Positions 58,701-59,622 of a DNA stretch of 64,000 nucleotides are shown here, in pieces. The DNA is from Chiridota heheva (lineage: Eukaryota; Echinodermata; Holothuroidea; Apodida; Chiridotidae). The DNA is taken from NCBI GenBank assembly GCA_020152595.1, contig JAIGNY010004252.1, positions 169,001-233,000 on the forward strand. Direction: 5' to 3'. The notes under the pieces are model-generated. The model saw only the letters and a list, made by a program, of their open reading frames with translations. It was not told the DNA's origin and did not search any database. The stretch's first letter is position 1. Every line of letters begins with the position of its first letter. Made by a program: the position numbers and the translations under genes.

Positions 58701-59622
58701 TACTGGGGGATTCTAGTCTGCATGCACAATTTACACAATGTATGGTGACAAGCGTATTTGATGGTGGGGGTGGGTAAGGTAAAACCTTTTTGGGTAAAAT
58801 TTTCTTCATCCACTTCAATGAATTATGATAAGCATAATTCTAAAAGCTAGTTCAGTAGTCAAGCATGTCCATCTTTATAAAAGAGGTTTTCAAAAGAAAC
58901 AAAATGGGGAAGAAAGCATTCAAAAATCTTATGCCGTTAAGGAGATATTCAAGTTTAAAGCTCTTGTCTTTAATCTGTGTAGAAATGACTGGTGTAGTAA
59001 ATCGACTGTGGAAAGTTGGCATCTTCATTCTGACATTAACAATTGTTATGGTATTTTAAAGAAAGTTTATTTAATTTTTATACTATTTAAATTATTTCCC
59101 TTTTAAGTTTTATCAGGTGGTATATTACATATACATCCTAGATTCAGTTTTACTACTTTTTTGACATATTTGATGGTTTTTGTGACTACCAGATAGGAAC
59201 TTAAAAACCTGAATCATATCGCCACGTACTCCTCTTAACTCAAGCGTGGTCAAACCAAGAATTTGCAACCTAGATTCATAAGAGAAATTCGTTATTTCGG
59301 GAATAAGTTTCGTGGCTCTTCGCTGAGCCTGCTCCAAAATCAATGTCAAGTATTACAAATCTGCATTATTTCGTTGCAAATAATGACATTGTTTGACCAA
59401 TACAGAAAATGTTTTTTTCTCACATGAAACAAACAGGTGGGAATTCTCTTTTGAGTTATGAATCTGAATTCGGAGTTGTCTAAACCACTAATGTTAACAG
59501 TTTGACCAACACAGAAAATGTTTCTTTGACAGGTGAAACAAATGGGTGGAGATGCCAAAAAAGAGTCAAAGGGCAAAGCACCCGCCAAAGGAGGAACCAA
59601 GGGCAAAGGAAAGAAGAAGTGA
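9051..59622 (+). CDS. RFC1: RFC1, replication factor C large subunit (whole gene span, 21 exons)
   Basis: RFC1 is the large subunit of the five-part clamp loader that opens the PCNA ring and loads it at primer-template junctions in the nucleus, using ATP. Joined in order, the exons give about 1,038 residues: PIP-like motif (residues 2-7), charged linker, a conserved LDFFG motif (exon 4), BRCT domain (about 310-400), RFC signature WVDKYRP (about 477-483), Walker A GPPGVGKTT (about 538-546), Walker B IMDEVDG (about 604-610), sensor 1 ICICNDR (exon 13), the RFC1-type C-terminal domain (exons 16-20) and a lysine-rich tail. Order and motifs match animal RFC1; the small subunits RFC2-5 lack the BRCT and C-terminal domains. 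All introns are GT-AG with matching phases. Identity is certain; exon 1 is tentative, and exon 7 has a disturbed frame. Residue numbers assume exon 7 is about 246 nt. The exons are listed one by one below. Confidence 0.97.
9171..9435. repeat. 13-bp minisatellite (GTTAGTGTTACAC)n in intron 1
   Basis: About 20 near-perfect copies, two of them shortened (GTTAGTGTTAC). The array begins about 117 bp after the exon 1 donor. Looser 'GTTAGTGTTA' words continue to about 9590. Confidence 0.97.
9436..12164. other. RFC1 intron 1, unannotated part
   Basis: No exon or element end recognised. Direct words such as 'GTTAGCCTACAGCAGTGTTA' near 9540 repeat twice. Homopolymer tracts lie at 11130-11200. Confidence 0.4.
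12165..12650 (+). repeat. Interspersed repeat with about 120-bp tandem modules (left of inverted pair)
   Basis: Starts 'CCATCAACGAAGTTGG', then three to four diverged modules containing 'CATCAAGATAT', 'ACTGATGATTG.ATTTGG' and 'GTGTGGTTTTGTT'. The same family lies in reverse at 15190-15775 beyond exon 2. Confidence 0.8.
12652..12760. mobile_element. piggyBac-type MITE, 109 bp, copy 1
   Basis: Perfect 18-bp terminal inverted repeats TTAACCCTTACTCTACCA with TTAA at each outer edge, the piggyBac superfamily target. A subterminal palindrome CGGCGATATTATCGCCG lies at 12672-12688. Too short to code. Related copies are at 50104-51170 and about 55760-56047. Confidence 0.85.
13085..13255 (+). mobile_element. 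LINE fragment, RNase H domain (I/Jockey-like)
   Basis: One frame reads SSRLPDGASIY.YSAEAKAMLLALNFVE, the usual RNase H segment (acidic residue in SAEAKA.L.AL) of I/Jockey-type LINEs. Frame changes and short length show it is a remnant. Possibly the same family as 17955-18555. Confidence 0.5.
13816..14246 (-). mobile_element. MITE, CAGACCCCTAGCTT family, copy 1
   Basis: Terminal inverted repeats CAGACCCCTAGCTTTG (left) and CAAGCTAGGAGTCTG (right). The CAG..CTG ends suggest hAT, but no clear 8-bp target duplication is visible. Homologous to 16596-16980, 17153-17530 and 25743-26111 (shared 'TTTTCGGCATGGAGT', 'GCCAAACAGGACAATTG'), which are in the opposite direction. It ends 48 bp before exon 2. 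Confidence 0.75.
14295..14472 (+). CDS. RFC1: RFC1 exon 2: PIP-like N-terminus and charged linker
   Basis: The acceptor is TTTTGTATTCAG/GAC. The exon begins DIRKFFSPVRKS, the conserved RFC1 N-terminus (a PCNA-interacting-peptide-like motif with the aromatic pair FF), followed by a Lys/Ser-rich stretch and IIFDS. The donor at 14473 (phase 1) was chosen because joining to exon 3 gives IIFDSDSDDD, matching human IIYDSDSESE. A later donor-like GT at 14504 would put a stop into exon 3. A MITE ends 48 bp upstream of this exon. Confidence 0.93.
15190..15775 (-). repeat. Interspersed repeat with about 120-bp tandem modules (right of inverted pair)
   Basis: Reverse-oriented relative of 12165-12650: 'AACAAAACCACACACCAAAT', 'AAATCCAATCATCAGTTCTT', 'CATCTTGATAACAGACAAAC', ending 'CCAACTTCGTTGGCAGAGG'. 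Confidence 0.8.
15776..16595. other. RFC1 intron 2, nothing recognised
   Basis: AT-rich intronic DNA without exon, tandem or element signal. Confidence 0.4.
16596..16980 (+). mobile_element. MITE, CAGACCCCTAGCTT family, copy 2
   Basis: Right end AAGCTAGGGGTCTG is intact; the left end is shortened to CAGCTTGA. The body carries 'AAAAAGGGGCAGGGTG' and 'TCTGTGTTCTGTATCCA'. It lies 86 bp before exon 3. Confidence 0.75.
17067..17120 (+). CDS. RFC1: RFC1 exon 3: short acidic linker
   Basis: This 54-nt exon (phase 1 to phase 1) sits between TTTATTTACAG and GTATGA and encodes DSDDDVQVVANTPPKQKT after the split Asp codon. The acidic run continues the DSDSE segment of animal RFC1. It lies between two copies of the CAGACCCCTAGCTT MITE family (16596-16980 and 17153-17530). 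Confidence 0.9.
17153..17530 (+). mobile_element. MITE, CAGACCCCTAGCTT family, copy 3
   Basis: Diverged ends (CGGACCCCTTGCTTGATG and AAGCTAGGACACTG) around the family body; begins 32 bp after exon 3. Confidence 0.7.
17598..17903 (+). mobile_element. MITE, CCGTATTCGA family (TA target), copy
   Basis: Aligns end to end with the type copy at 22350-22667: 'CTAATAAGCACCCAACC' at the left, 'TAGTATAGAACCAGTTCACA' in the middle, 'GGGCGCTTATTATGTTGAAT' at the right. Ends are diverged. Confidence 0.7.
17955..18555 (+). mobile_element. LINE 3' fragment, I/Jockey-like with C-terminal zinc knuckle
   Basis: Read in frame (with a slip at the C run near 18150) it gives WQTSWNSQIDNKLH, then TRLRIGHTHLTHSHLL and CNNCHCTLTVHHVLLACPLY, the region after RNase H in I/Jockey-type LINEs, ending in a Cys/His knuckle. 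The 3' tail has 'GTGGTGCCGTTAAGC', a usual 3' end in this group. 5'-truncated. Confidence 0.8.
19105..19555 (+). mobile_element. MITE-like repeat, CCACCATAGCAACGCGG family, copy 2
   Basis: Homologous to 3415-3848 along its length, with a short GTGTGTGTG expansion near 19370. Confidence 0.7.
19660..20165. repeat. Degenerate 'TGTGACATTTTG' repeat
   Basis: Two patches (19660-19760 and 20040-20165) dense in TGTGACA and TTTTGTGAC words, separated by unique DNA. Confidence 0.55.
20357..20640. mobile_element. Fold-back MITE left of exon 4
   Basis: About 280 bp whose ends are inverted over about 60 bp ('CATAAATACATTCAGAAGTG' against 'CTTCGAATTTATTTATGTG', plus GAAGTGACGTTACCAG). Homologous to 20902-21160 beyond exon 4. 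Confidence 0.75.
20732..20892 (+). CDS. RFC1: RFC1 exon 4: linker with conserved LDFFG motif
   Basis: The acceptor TTTTTCTCATGCAG precedes GAAATGG and the donor is GAG/GTATGAG (phase 1 in, phase 0 out). The exon encodes a basic segment and then VSALDFFGAEPV, matching the SVLDYFGTGSV motif of human RFC1, which resembles a second PCNA-binding box, followed by a Lys/Glu-rich run. Fold-back MITE copies flank it on both sides (20357-20640 and 20902-21160). Confidence 0.94.
20902..21160. mobile_element. Fold-back MITE right of exon 4
   Basis: Second copy of the 20357-20640 family, starting about 10 bp after the exon 4 donor. Ends 'CATAAATGAATTTGGAGGTG' and 'CACTTCTGAATGTATCTATG' are inverted; the inner arms are 'GCCGTGCTGGTAACTTCACT' and 'AAGTGACGTTACCAGCACGG'. 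Confidence 0.75.
21187..21312. repeat. 34-bp tandem repeat
   Basis: 'AGAACTGCAGATCTGTA' recurs at 21190, 21224, 21258 and 21292. Diverged relatives ('TTAGAACTGCATCTCTGTA' and similar, about 35-40 bp) continue at 21755-21990. Confidence 0.95.
21421..21594 (+). mobile_element. MITE, CCGTATTCGA family, right half
   Basis: Matches the inner and right part of the family from 'GGGGCTAGTATAGAACCAG' to 'GTGCTTATTTAGTCAAATAC'. Confidence 0.65.
22350..22667 (-). mobile_element. MITE, CCGTATTCGA family, complete copy
   Basis: 318 bp with about 22-bp terminal inverted repeats, CCGTATTCGATGTAATAAGC and GCTTATTAAGTCGAATACGG, flanked on both sides by TA (22348-22349 and 22668-22669). A TA target duplication suggests a Tc1/mariner-type mobiliser. 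Strand is set opposite to the 17598 copy. Confidence 0.85.
22722..23600. repeat. CTCTCTCCAAAGCCAACCTA minisatellite in intron 4
   Basis: About 42 units of 18-25 bp, varying mostly in the length of the CT run, with TAAAGCC and TAGAGCC variants. A longer mixed pattern around 23140-23290 recurs near 23310-23410, hinting at secondary block duplication. Confidence 0.96.
24062..24242 (+). mobile_element. SINE-C, 5'-truncated copy
   Basis: Matches the body and tail of the SINE at 42522-42781 from 'GCCAGTGCACCACAACTGG' to 'GTAATTGTGTGTTCAA', lacking the tRNA-like head. It ends 60 bp before exon 5. Confidence 0.8.
24302..24412 (+). CDS. RFC1: RFC1 exon 5: acidic helical linker
   Basis: A 37-codon phase-0 exon between TTTGTAG and GTAGCT. 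It encodes LELENHEDESFQETLKQLDQ, aligning with the LHEDEEFARTLAMLDEE segment of human RFC1. A SINE tail ends about 60 bp upstream of its acceptor. Confidence 0.92.
24905..25640 (+). mobile_element. LINE fragment, CR1-like reverse transcriptase C-terminal part
   Basis: The open frame to 25371 contains KCKVLHPGNAN, YKEKDLGVAV, ANSILGMIKRNF, YKSLVHPHLKHCLQFWNPYL and LLEGVQRRATKLI, the usual thumb and post-RT segment of CR1/Jockey-group LINEs. The similarity continues out of frame (DNVDF..., RLDIRKHF, then NNWNSLPD) to about 25640, so it is broken. 5'-truncated. Confidence 0.85.
25743..26111 (+). mobile_element. MITE, CAGACCCCTAGCTT family, copy 4
   Basis: Ends CAGACCGCTAGCTTAATTTG and AAGCTAGGGGTCTG both intact; body as in the other copies. 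Confidence 0.78.
26112..26764. other. RFC1 intron 5, right part
   Basis: AT-rich, a T tract near 26440-26451, nothing else recognised before the exon 6 pyrimidine tract. Confidence 0.4.
26765..26938 (+). CDS. RFC1: RFC1 exon 6: Ser/Lys/Pro-rich linker
   Basis: A 58-codon phase-0 exon. The strong pyrimidine tract TTTTTTTCCCCTAAAG sets the acceptor, and the donor is AAG/GTAACA. The product is a low-complexity basic linker (SSKSGSFASKLAEK... to GNGSPRK) expected to be disordered. An in-frame acceptor-like CACACACAG at 26710 would add 18 codons (EIIKRLEKK...) but would translate the pyrimidine tract as hydrophobic residues, so the downstream acceptor is preferred. Confidence 0.88.
27443..27686 (+). 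CDS. RFC1: RFC1 exon 7: linker and start of BRCT region, frame disturbed
   Basis: The acceptor is CTTTTTCACCAG/TCG and the donor CCTGAA/GTAAGT. In the incoming frame the exon opens SREESRTPPKAKASPHTPDKK. The conserved block RGGPAYRSYLQ (27614-27646) is clear and in that same frame, but stops lie between them, and after it the expected REGP and KEIPE pieces fall in two other frames. The exon is 244 nt, two short of a multiple of three although both neighbours need phase 0. About four one-base slips would explain this, each near A or G runs. Every other exon is clean. Assembly or read error at homopolymers is the simplest reading; a damaged allele is the alternative. Confidence 0.8.
28209..28388 (+). 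CDS. RFC1: RFC1 exon 8: BRCT domain core
   Basis: A 60-codon phase-0 exon with GTTCACAG acceptor and GTGAGA donor. It encodes most of the BRCT fold: GCFKDLSFVITGVL, then EKEDAKALIESLGGAV, then KKTSYLIIGRDPGESKIQK, close to human FVITGVLESIERDEAKSLIERYGG. In human RFC1 this BRCT binds DNA with 5'-phosphorylated ends. Confidence 0.97.
28439..28720 (+). mobile_element. MITE, CCGTATTCGA family, copy
   Basis: Shares 'AATAAGCGCCCACCCAAA', 'GGCTTAAAATAAGTTTTGTT' and 'CAGTTCACACAATGC' with the type copy; begins about 50 bp after exon 8. Confidence 0.7.
28730..28945 (+). repeat. Long-TIR MITE family, two end modules in tandem
   Basis: Two successive copies of the 'TTTTGTTTCTTTTGAAGTCC' to 'ATGGACTTGCTTGACC' terminal module. 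Confidence 0.65.
29132..29366. repeat. 14-bp minisatellite (GTTTTGATCAGCAT)n in intron 8
   Basis: About 16 near-perfect units; an inner run carries the CAGCGT variant (about 29255-29350), flanked by CAGCAT units. The TGATCA palindrome sits in each unit. Confidence 0.97.
29494..29737 (-). mobile_element. MITE, CCGTATTCGA family, reverse copy
   Basis: Reverse of the 28439-28720 copy ('GTGTGGACTGGTTCTATGCT', 'TAAGTCTACAGATTAATCAA'), ending CCAAATACGGTA. Confidence 0.7.
29903..30184 (+). mobile_element. SINE-B, tRNA-derived, copy 1
   Basis: The head has pol III-like boxes: GATGCTCAGTTG (A-like) and GAGTTCGATTCCC (B box). The body has 'TCCTTGAGCAAGGCACTT', 'CAGTCCACTCAGCTGT' and 'GTGTACTCTCATCCACTTGC'. 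'TTGAGCAAGGCACTT' is a motif common in aquatic-animal SINE bodies. Confidence 0.8.
30186..30636 (+). mobile_element. SINE-B copy 2, split by SINE-A
   Basis: The head (TAGCTCAGTAGG, GGGTTCGATTCCC) and body up to 'CTTGAGCAAGGCA' at about 30285 are followed by a foreign tRNA-like element; the body resumes at about 30467 ('CTACTTGCTTCAGTCCACTC') and ends near 30636. It directly follows copy 1. Confidence 0.82.
30286..30466 (+). mobile_element. SINE-A, tRNA-Glu/Gln-like head, inserted in SINE-B
   Basis: The head (30286 to about 30361) has the A box TGGTGTAGTAG and B box GGGTTCGAATCCC, a 7-bp acceptor-like pairing CAGACCT/GGGTCTG and a perfect 5-bp T stem around TTCGAAT; the anticodon stem does not pair, so it is a SINE head and not a tRNA gene. 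Its body shares 'TGGTTATCAAAGGCCGTGG' with SINE-C. It ends in a TATGC repeat. Confidence 0.82.
30716..30820 (+). CDS. RFC1: RFC1 exon 9: end of BRCT domain and basic linker
   Basis: A 35-codon phase-0 exon between GATTTGTATTAG and GTTGGT. AMDFKVEQINEEELYDLIRT matches the last BRCT strand and helix (human ALGTKIIDEDGLLNLIRT); a basic GKRRKVK run that could act as a nuclear localisation signal follows. The acceptor lies about 80 bp downstream of a SINE cluster. Confidence 0.94.
30821..31890. other. RFC1 intron 9
   Basis: Words 'TCGTCAGTACGCGGAAA' occur twice (about 31099 and 31168), with relatives 'CATAGTGACGAATGT' near 21380. Otherwise AT-rich with nothing recognised. Confidence 0.4.
31891..32239 (+). 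CDS. RFC1: RFC1 exon 10: charged linker and RFC signature WVDKYRP
   Basis: The longest exon (349 nt, phase 0 to phase 1), with acceptor TTCCTTTACAG and donor AAAAG/GTATGG. The first 70 codons are low-complexity Lys/Glu/Ser/Gln, including a lysine run. Then LMWVDKYRPQSTKQIIGQQG, the RFC-family signature at the start of the AAA+ module, and KLSKWLRLWN follow, all as in human RFC1. Confidence 0.97.
32415..32968. mobile_element. Fold-back element, arms about 185 bp, in intron 10
   Basis: The left arm contains 'CATTTTCATACATATGATCG', 'GAAAAGTGACCTCACAG' and 'GTGATGTCATAAAGGCA'; the right arm has their reverse complements ('TGCCTTTATGACATCACA', 'CTGTGAGGTCACTTTTC', 'CGTGTATATGAAAATG'). No coding capacity. 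Related in outline to 45150-45740. Confidence 0.8.
34300..34400 (+). repeat. Long-TIR MITE family, end fragment
   Basis: 'CTATTTTGTTTCTTTTGAAA', 'CCTTTTCATATCAG', 'CCTGAATTGGTCCTTTAA': one terminal module, about 75 bp before exon 11. Confidence 0.55.
34474..34571 (+). CDS. RFC1: RFC1 exon 11: Walker A (P-loop)
   Basis: A 98-nt exon (phase 1 to phase 0) with TTACGTTTCAG acceptor and AAG/GTAAGA donor. It encodes FSYKAALLSGPPGVGKTT, with the GxxGxGKT P-loop that binds ATP phosphates, and ends SAQLVCK. Confidence 0.98.
34625..35080 (+). mobile_element. hAT-like MITE family, left part of a split copy
   Basis: Homologous to the left part of 40758-41360: 'GGTGGCGTATTCAATC', 'AGTAGCGGGATATACC', 'GGGAAATAAACTGAAAA'. 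The right part of the family reappears at 37086-37233, so about 2 kb containing a minisatellite separates the halves. Confidence 0.7.
35746..36985. repeat. 24-bp minisatellite A (GGATGCCATGTGGGACATGGGGTG)n-type, intron 11
   Basis: About 50 units of 24 bp; the core 36040-36390 is nearly homogeneous, the flanks degrade to CATGTGGGA(C/T)AT words. The 24-bp period keeps several frames open on both strands, producing His/Met/Gly/Trp-rich pseudo-proteins. Precursor words occur from 35510. Confidence 0.96.
37086..37233 (+). mobile_element. hAT-like MITE family, right part of the split copy
   Basis: 'TTTTGCTTCCCAACCAGGAA', 'GGTGAAATCA', 'ATAATTACTGTTTGCCCCC' match 41201-41330 in the intact copy. Confidence 0.65.
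37433..37806 (+). mobile_element. MITE, TATAGACCTTTTCAAAT family, complete copy
   Basis: 374 bp with terminal inverted repeats TATAGACCTTTTCAAATC and GGTTTGAAAAGGTCTATA, the outer TA suggesting a Tc1/mariner-type target. Inside, 'CTGGAGGAAT' and 'GATTGGT' words repeat. Other copies: 47588-47965 (reverse), 44204-45784 (interrupted), about 58571-58755 (partial). Confidence 0.85.
38285..38864. repeat. 20-bp minisatellite (AACATATCAYGTGTCCTTGC)n, intron 11
   Basis: About 29 units, ending 264 bp before exon 12. Units with C at the variable position contain the E-box CACGTG, those with T contain CATGTG; the C variants concentrate in the right half. All three + frames stay open because 20 bp has no stop in any register. 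Confidence 0.97.
39087..39090 (+). promoter_or_regulatory. AG/GT composite (recursive-splice-like) site before exon 12
   Basis: GTTTTTTTTCTCTTCTAG/GTGAGT: a strong 3' splice site joined directly to a strong 5' splice site, with no exon between, 40 bp before the real exon 12 acceptor. Used as a plain acceptor it would add GTG AGT ATT TGA, a stop at the fourth codon. Confidence 0.5.
39129..39332 (+). CDS. RFC1: RFC1 exon 12: Walker B
   Basis: A 68-codon phase-0 exon. It encodes YFELNASDARNKKS (conserved ELNASDxRxK), then CLIMDEVDGMSGNEDRGG with the Walker B acidic pair DE. The acceptor is CAATTTTTACAG; the donor ATTCAG/GTGAAT is the first of four near-identical copies in a downstream 135-bp tandem repeat. 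An AG/GTGAGT composite site lies 40 bp before the acceptor. Confidence 0.97.
39324..39856 (+). repeat. 135-bp tandem repeat containing the exon 12 splice donor
   Basis: Four units of exactly 135 bp start at 39324, 39459, 39594 and 39729 (the last lacks its final 8 bp or so). Each begins GGAATTCAG/GTGAAT, the last 9 bases of exon 12 plus its donor. Units differ by only a few bases, so the duplication is recent. Because 135 is 45 codons, one frame stays open over 39401-39901, but it is not the RFC1 frame. Confidence 0.97.
40470..40607 (+). CDS. RFC1: RFC1 exon 13: sensor 1 region
   Basis: A 46-codon phase-0 exon between TGTTTTTCAG and GTAAGG. It encodes ELIQLIKGSHIPVICICNDR, whose Asn-Asp is the AAA+ sensor 1 position, then LVNQCFDLRFHRPRLNQIK. 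The large subunit carries FDLRFHRP where small subunits have the arginine-finger SRC box. Confidence 0.97.
40758..41360. mobile_element. hAT-like MITE, complete, with 8-bp target duplication
   Basis: 603 bp with perfect 15-bp inverted ends CAGTGGCGTATTCAG / CTGAATACGCCACTG. Flanking 8-mers GAATAGAG (40750-40757) and GAATAAAG (41361-41368) match at 7 of 8, the hAT hallmark. The interior is homopolymer-rich without transposase. Confidence 0.9.
41502..41597 (+). CDS. RFC1: RFC1 exon 14: AAA+ lid
   Basis: A 32-codon phase-0 exon (TGTTCTTACAG acceptor, CAA/GTGAGT donor) encoding AAMLSVAFKEGMSIPAKSLE and ending NHDVRQ, matching human MMSIAFKEGLKIP and NQDIRQ at the start of the AAA+ lid helices. 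Confidence 0.96.
41633..42083. mobile_element. MITE with about 110-bp terminal inverted repeats
   Basis: The left arm 'GGATTAGTTCAGTGGTCAAG..CATCTTATTTGAAAGAGG..CATTCAAAAATCTTT' is the reverse complement of the right arm 'TTTTGAATGCTTCC..CTTTCATATAAGATGGAC'. Starts about 36 bp after exon 14. It explains the end fragments at 1-180, 28730, 34300 and 58845. Confidence 0.8.
42522..42781 (+). mobile_element. SINE-C, tRNA-derived, complete copy
   Basis: A box TGGTGTAGCGG and near-consensus B box GAGTTGAAGCC in the head, then 'AACTGGTTATCAAAGGC' (shared with SINE-A) and a long tail ending 'GACGACCCCGTCATTGTAAT'. It ends about 90 bp before exon 15. Confidence 0.82.
42870..42968 (+). CDS. RFC1: RFC1 exon 15: lid and linker
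   Basis: A 33-codon phase-0 exon with CCTCTTTCAG acceptor and CTG/GTAAGA donor. VLHNMSMLAADK continues the conserved DxRQVLHNLS helix, and KSAKAAKKDLKL leads into the collar domain. The exon itself starts with GT, so its border reads AG/GT. Confidence 0.95.
43196..43425 (+). mobile_element. LINE fragment, L1/Tx1-like C-terminal zinc motif
   Basis: The frame reads CSFCSSDFETLKHLFWTCPF, then VQSFWSDL, the C-x2-C-x8-H-x4-C motif at the end of L1/Tx1-type second open reading frames, and stops at about 43420. Strongly truncated. Confidence 0.7.
43426..44043. other. RFC1 intron 15, right part
   Basis: The phrase 'AATGGTTTGAGTAACGTAGC' with relatives recurs three times at about 43920-44030 (period about 55 bp), just before exon 16. 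Otherwise nothing recognised. Confidence 0.5.
44044..44198 (+). CDS. RFC1: RFC1 exon 16: start of C-terminal collar domain
   Basis: A 155-nt exon (phase 0 to phase 2). It encodes GSWGVIEKIFSYNAER, then LFFHDYSITPLFVQENYLKV, nearly identical to human FFHDYSIAPLFVQENY. The donor is AA/GTGAGT; a TA-target MITE begins at the sixth intron base. Confidence 0.97.
44204..45784 (+). mobile_element. MITE, TATAGACCTTTTCAAAT family, enlarged copy abutting exon 16 donor
   Basis: The left end TATTGACCTTTTCAGAAATC begins at intron base 6 of the exon 16 donor; the right end GGTTTGAAAAGGGCTATA is at 45767-45784. Family body sequence ('ATTCACGTGACTATAAAGGA', 'CTGATTGGTTGG') lies near both ends, but the middle is expanded and holds a fold-back element. 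Confidence 0.75.
45150..45740. mobile_element. Fold-back element nested in the enlarged MITE
   Basis: About 280-bp arms: 'CATGCAATTTCATTTTGATG', 'AGAAGAAGTTATTGAAATTT', 'CAGCACTTACTGTACTAATC', 'TTTATGTATTTCTTTAAAAA' at the left and their reverse complements at the right. In outline like 32415-32968 ('ATGATATCGTCAC', 'CCTCTATC'). Confidence 0.78.
45785..47041. other. RFC1 intron 16, right part
   Basis: Holds a small 16-bp tandem repeat CGTTACCGGAAACGAT, about 3.5 copies at 46863-46918. No exon or element recognised otherwise. Confidence 0.5.
47042..47159 (+). CDS. RFC1: RFC1 exon 17: C-terminal collar domain
   Basis: A 118-nt exon (phase 2 to phase 0), acceptor CTTTTTTCCCAG. It encodes GDIKKYLSQVSRTADSLAMG and ends NMKWNLLPTL, matching human GDMKKHLMLLSRAADSICDG and QNWSLLPA. 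Confidence 0.96.
47588..47965 (-). mobile_element. MITE, TATAGACCTTTTCAAAT family, reverse copy
   Basis: Nearly full length, opposite in direction to 37433-37806, ends TATAGAACTTTT and GAAAAGGTCTATA. Shares the 'ACACACGTATGATACGTG' palindrome-like core. Confidence 0.83.
48775..48835 (+). mobile_element. LINE 3'-end scrap, I/Jockey-like
   Basis: 'GTCGTGGTGCCGTTAAACATCA' type 3' terminus only, like the end of 17955-18555. A reverse relative ('GATGTTTAACGGCACCGTGA') lies near 61712. Confidence 0.45.
48950..49095 (+). CDS. RFC1: RFC1 exon 18: C-terminal collar domain
   Basis: A 146-nt exon (phase 0 to phase 2), acceptor TCTCCCTTACAG, donor AAAAG/GTAAAA. It encodes AIFSTVLPGEYLQGHMSGM, then FPSWFGKYSTKGK and LTLHMRK, matching human IYASVLPGELMRGYM and FPSWLGKHSSTGK. 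Confidence 0.95.
49128..49205. repeat. 39-bp direct duplication
   Basis: 'GGTATGGATGGGAAGAGGCA..CATTAG.GTAATTGCTAAG' occurs twice back to back, 32 bp after exon 18. Confidence 0.85.
49345..49735 (+). mobile_element. LINE 3' fragment, same family as 17955-18555
   Basis: Starts at 'CCCCAACCCCTCTGCAACAA' and encodes the remnant VLLACPLYNLPRDFLAPHNS, then HHASLYNHI and the pyrimidine-rich 3' region. Shorter at the 5' side than the first copy. Confidence 0.75.
50104..51170. mobile_element. piggyBac-type element, 1,067 bp, copy 2
   Basis: TTAACCCTTACTCTACCA at the left and TGGAAGAGTAAGGGTTAA at the right (17 of 18 inverted matches), TTAA on both edges, subterminal GCGATAGTATCGCCG. No transposase frame inside, so a longer non-autonomous relative of 12652-12760. 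A weak tRNA-like stretch (about 50686-50757) with GGGTTTGAGTCTC lies inside. A second similar end, TTAACCATTACTCTACTGG, starts at the right TTAA. Confidence 0.8.
51186..55690. other. RFC1 intron 18, central part, largely unique
   Basis: Few recognisable repeats. 51190-52000 is AT-rich; 52060-52250 holds short 'ATGGG.CTTTTGCCC' repeats; 52640-54600 is mixed-composition DNA without recognised exon or element. Open frames at 52989, 53550 and 54180 have no recognisable product. Confidence 0.4.
55694..55760. repeat. (TA)n microsatellite
   Basis: About 30 TA dinucleotides, just left of the piggyBac-type fragment. Confidence 0.95.
55760..56047 (-). mobile_element. piggyBac-type element, copy 3 (one end)
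   Basis: Reverse-oriented match to the left 290 bp or so of 50104-51170, ending TGGTAGAGTAAGGTTTAA at 56030-56047. The inner limit is blurred by the TA tract. It ends 128 bp before exon 19. Confidence 0.75.
56176..56389 (+). CDS. RFC1: RFC1 exon 19: C-terminal collar domain
   Basis: A 214-nt exon (phase 2 to phase 0) after a 7.1-kb intron. The acceptor is AACTTTTTGTAG. It encodes LTDPLLKEGTEGVPDVIELM, then YDLTREDFESIMEVTQYAG, matching human LVQPLTSQGVDGVQDVVALM and YLMKEDFENIMEI. Confidence 0.96.
57250..58137. repeat. 24-bp minisatellite B (GGATGGCATGTGGGACAGAAGGTG)n, intron 19
   Basis: About 36 units, many identical, with occasional 19-, 20- and 25-bp length variants. It ends 130 bp before exon 20. 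The unit matches minisatellite A at 35746-36985 at about 20 of 24 positions, in the same orientation. Looser GATGAGGATG-type DNA precedes it from 56900. Apparent long reading frames on both strands come from the repeat. Confidence 0.97.
58267..58464 (+). CDS. RFC1: RFC1 exon 20: end of collar domain and acidic tail
   Basis: A 66-codon phase-0 exon with TCTTCTGCAG acceptor and AAG/GTAAGT donor. VKSAFTRAYNKDTHMTPYAI matches human VKAAFTRAYNKEAHLTPYSL. A long Glu/Asp-rich run and SSSAMIK follow, as in the acidic tail of vertebrate RFC1. The exon starts with GT after AG. Confidence 0.97.
58571..58755 (+). mobile_element. MITE, TATAGACCTTTTCAAAT family, partial copy
   Basis: 'TATAGGCCTATTCGAATTAG', 'GGCCGAAATTCACGAGTCCA', 'CCATAATGGACC', 'AATACTGGGGGATTC' match the left half of the family. 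Confidence 0.65.
58845..59167 (-). repeat. Long-TIR MITE family, partial copy
   Basis: 'TAGTTCAGTAGTCAAGCATG', 'AAAAGAAACAAAATGGGG', 'GGTATTTTAAAGAAAG': left arm and part of the body of the 41633-42083 family. Confidence 0.65.
59125..59349 (-). mobile_element. LINE fragment, CR1-like, reverse strand
   Basis: Reverse frame: LEQAQRRATKLIPEI, then YESRLQILGLTTLELR and RGDMIQVFKFLSG, the same post-RT region as in 24905-25640 (GVQRRATKLI..LSTLEE) but a different copy. It lies in intron 20, just before the last exon, and overlaps the end of a MITE fragment. Confidence 0.75.
59533..59622 (+). CDS. RFC1: RFC1 exon 21: lysine-rich C-terminus and stop
   Basis: The last coding exon (29 codons plus TGA at 59620-59622), acceptor TTTCTTTGACAG. 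It encodes a Lys/Gly-rich tail ending GGTKGKGKKK, like human GKGKSSKK, probably a nuclear-localising basic tail. A decayed copy of its acceptor region lies 109 bp upstream. Confidence 0.95.
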   Translation: MKQMGGDAKKESKGKAPAKGGTKGKGKKK

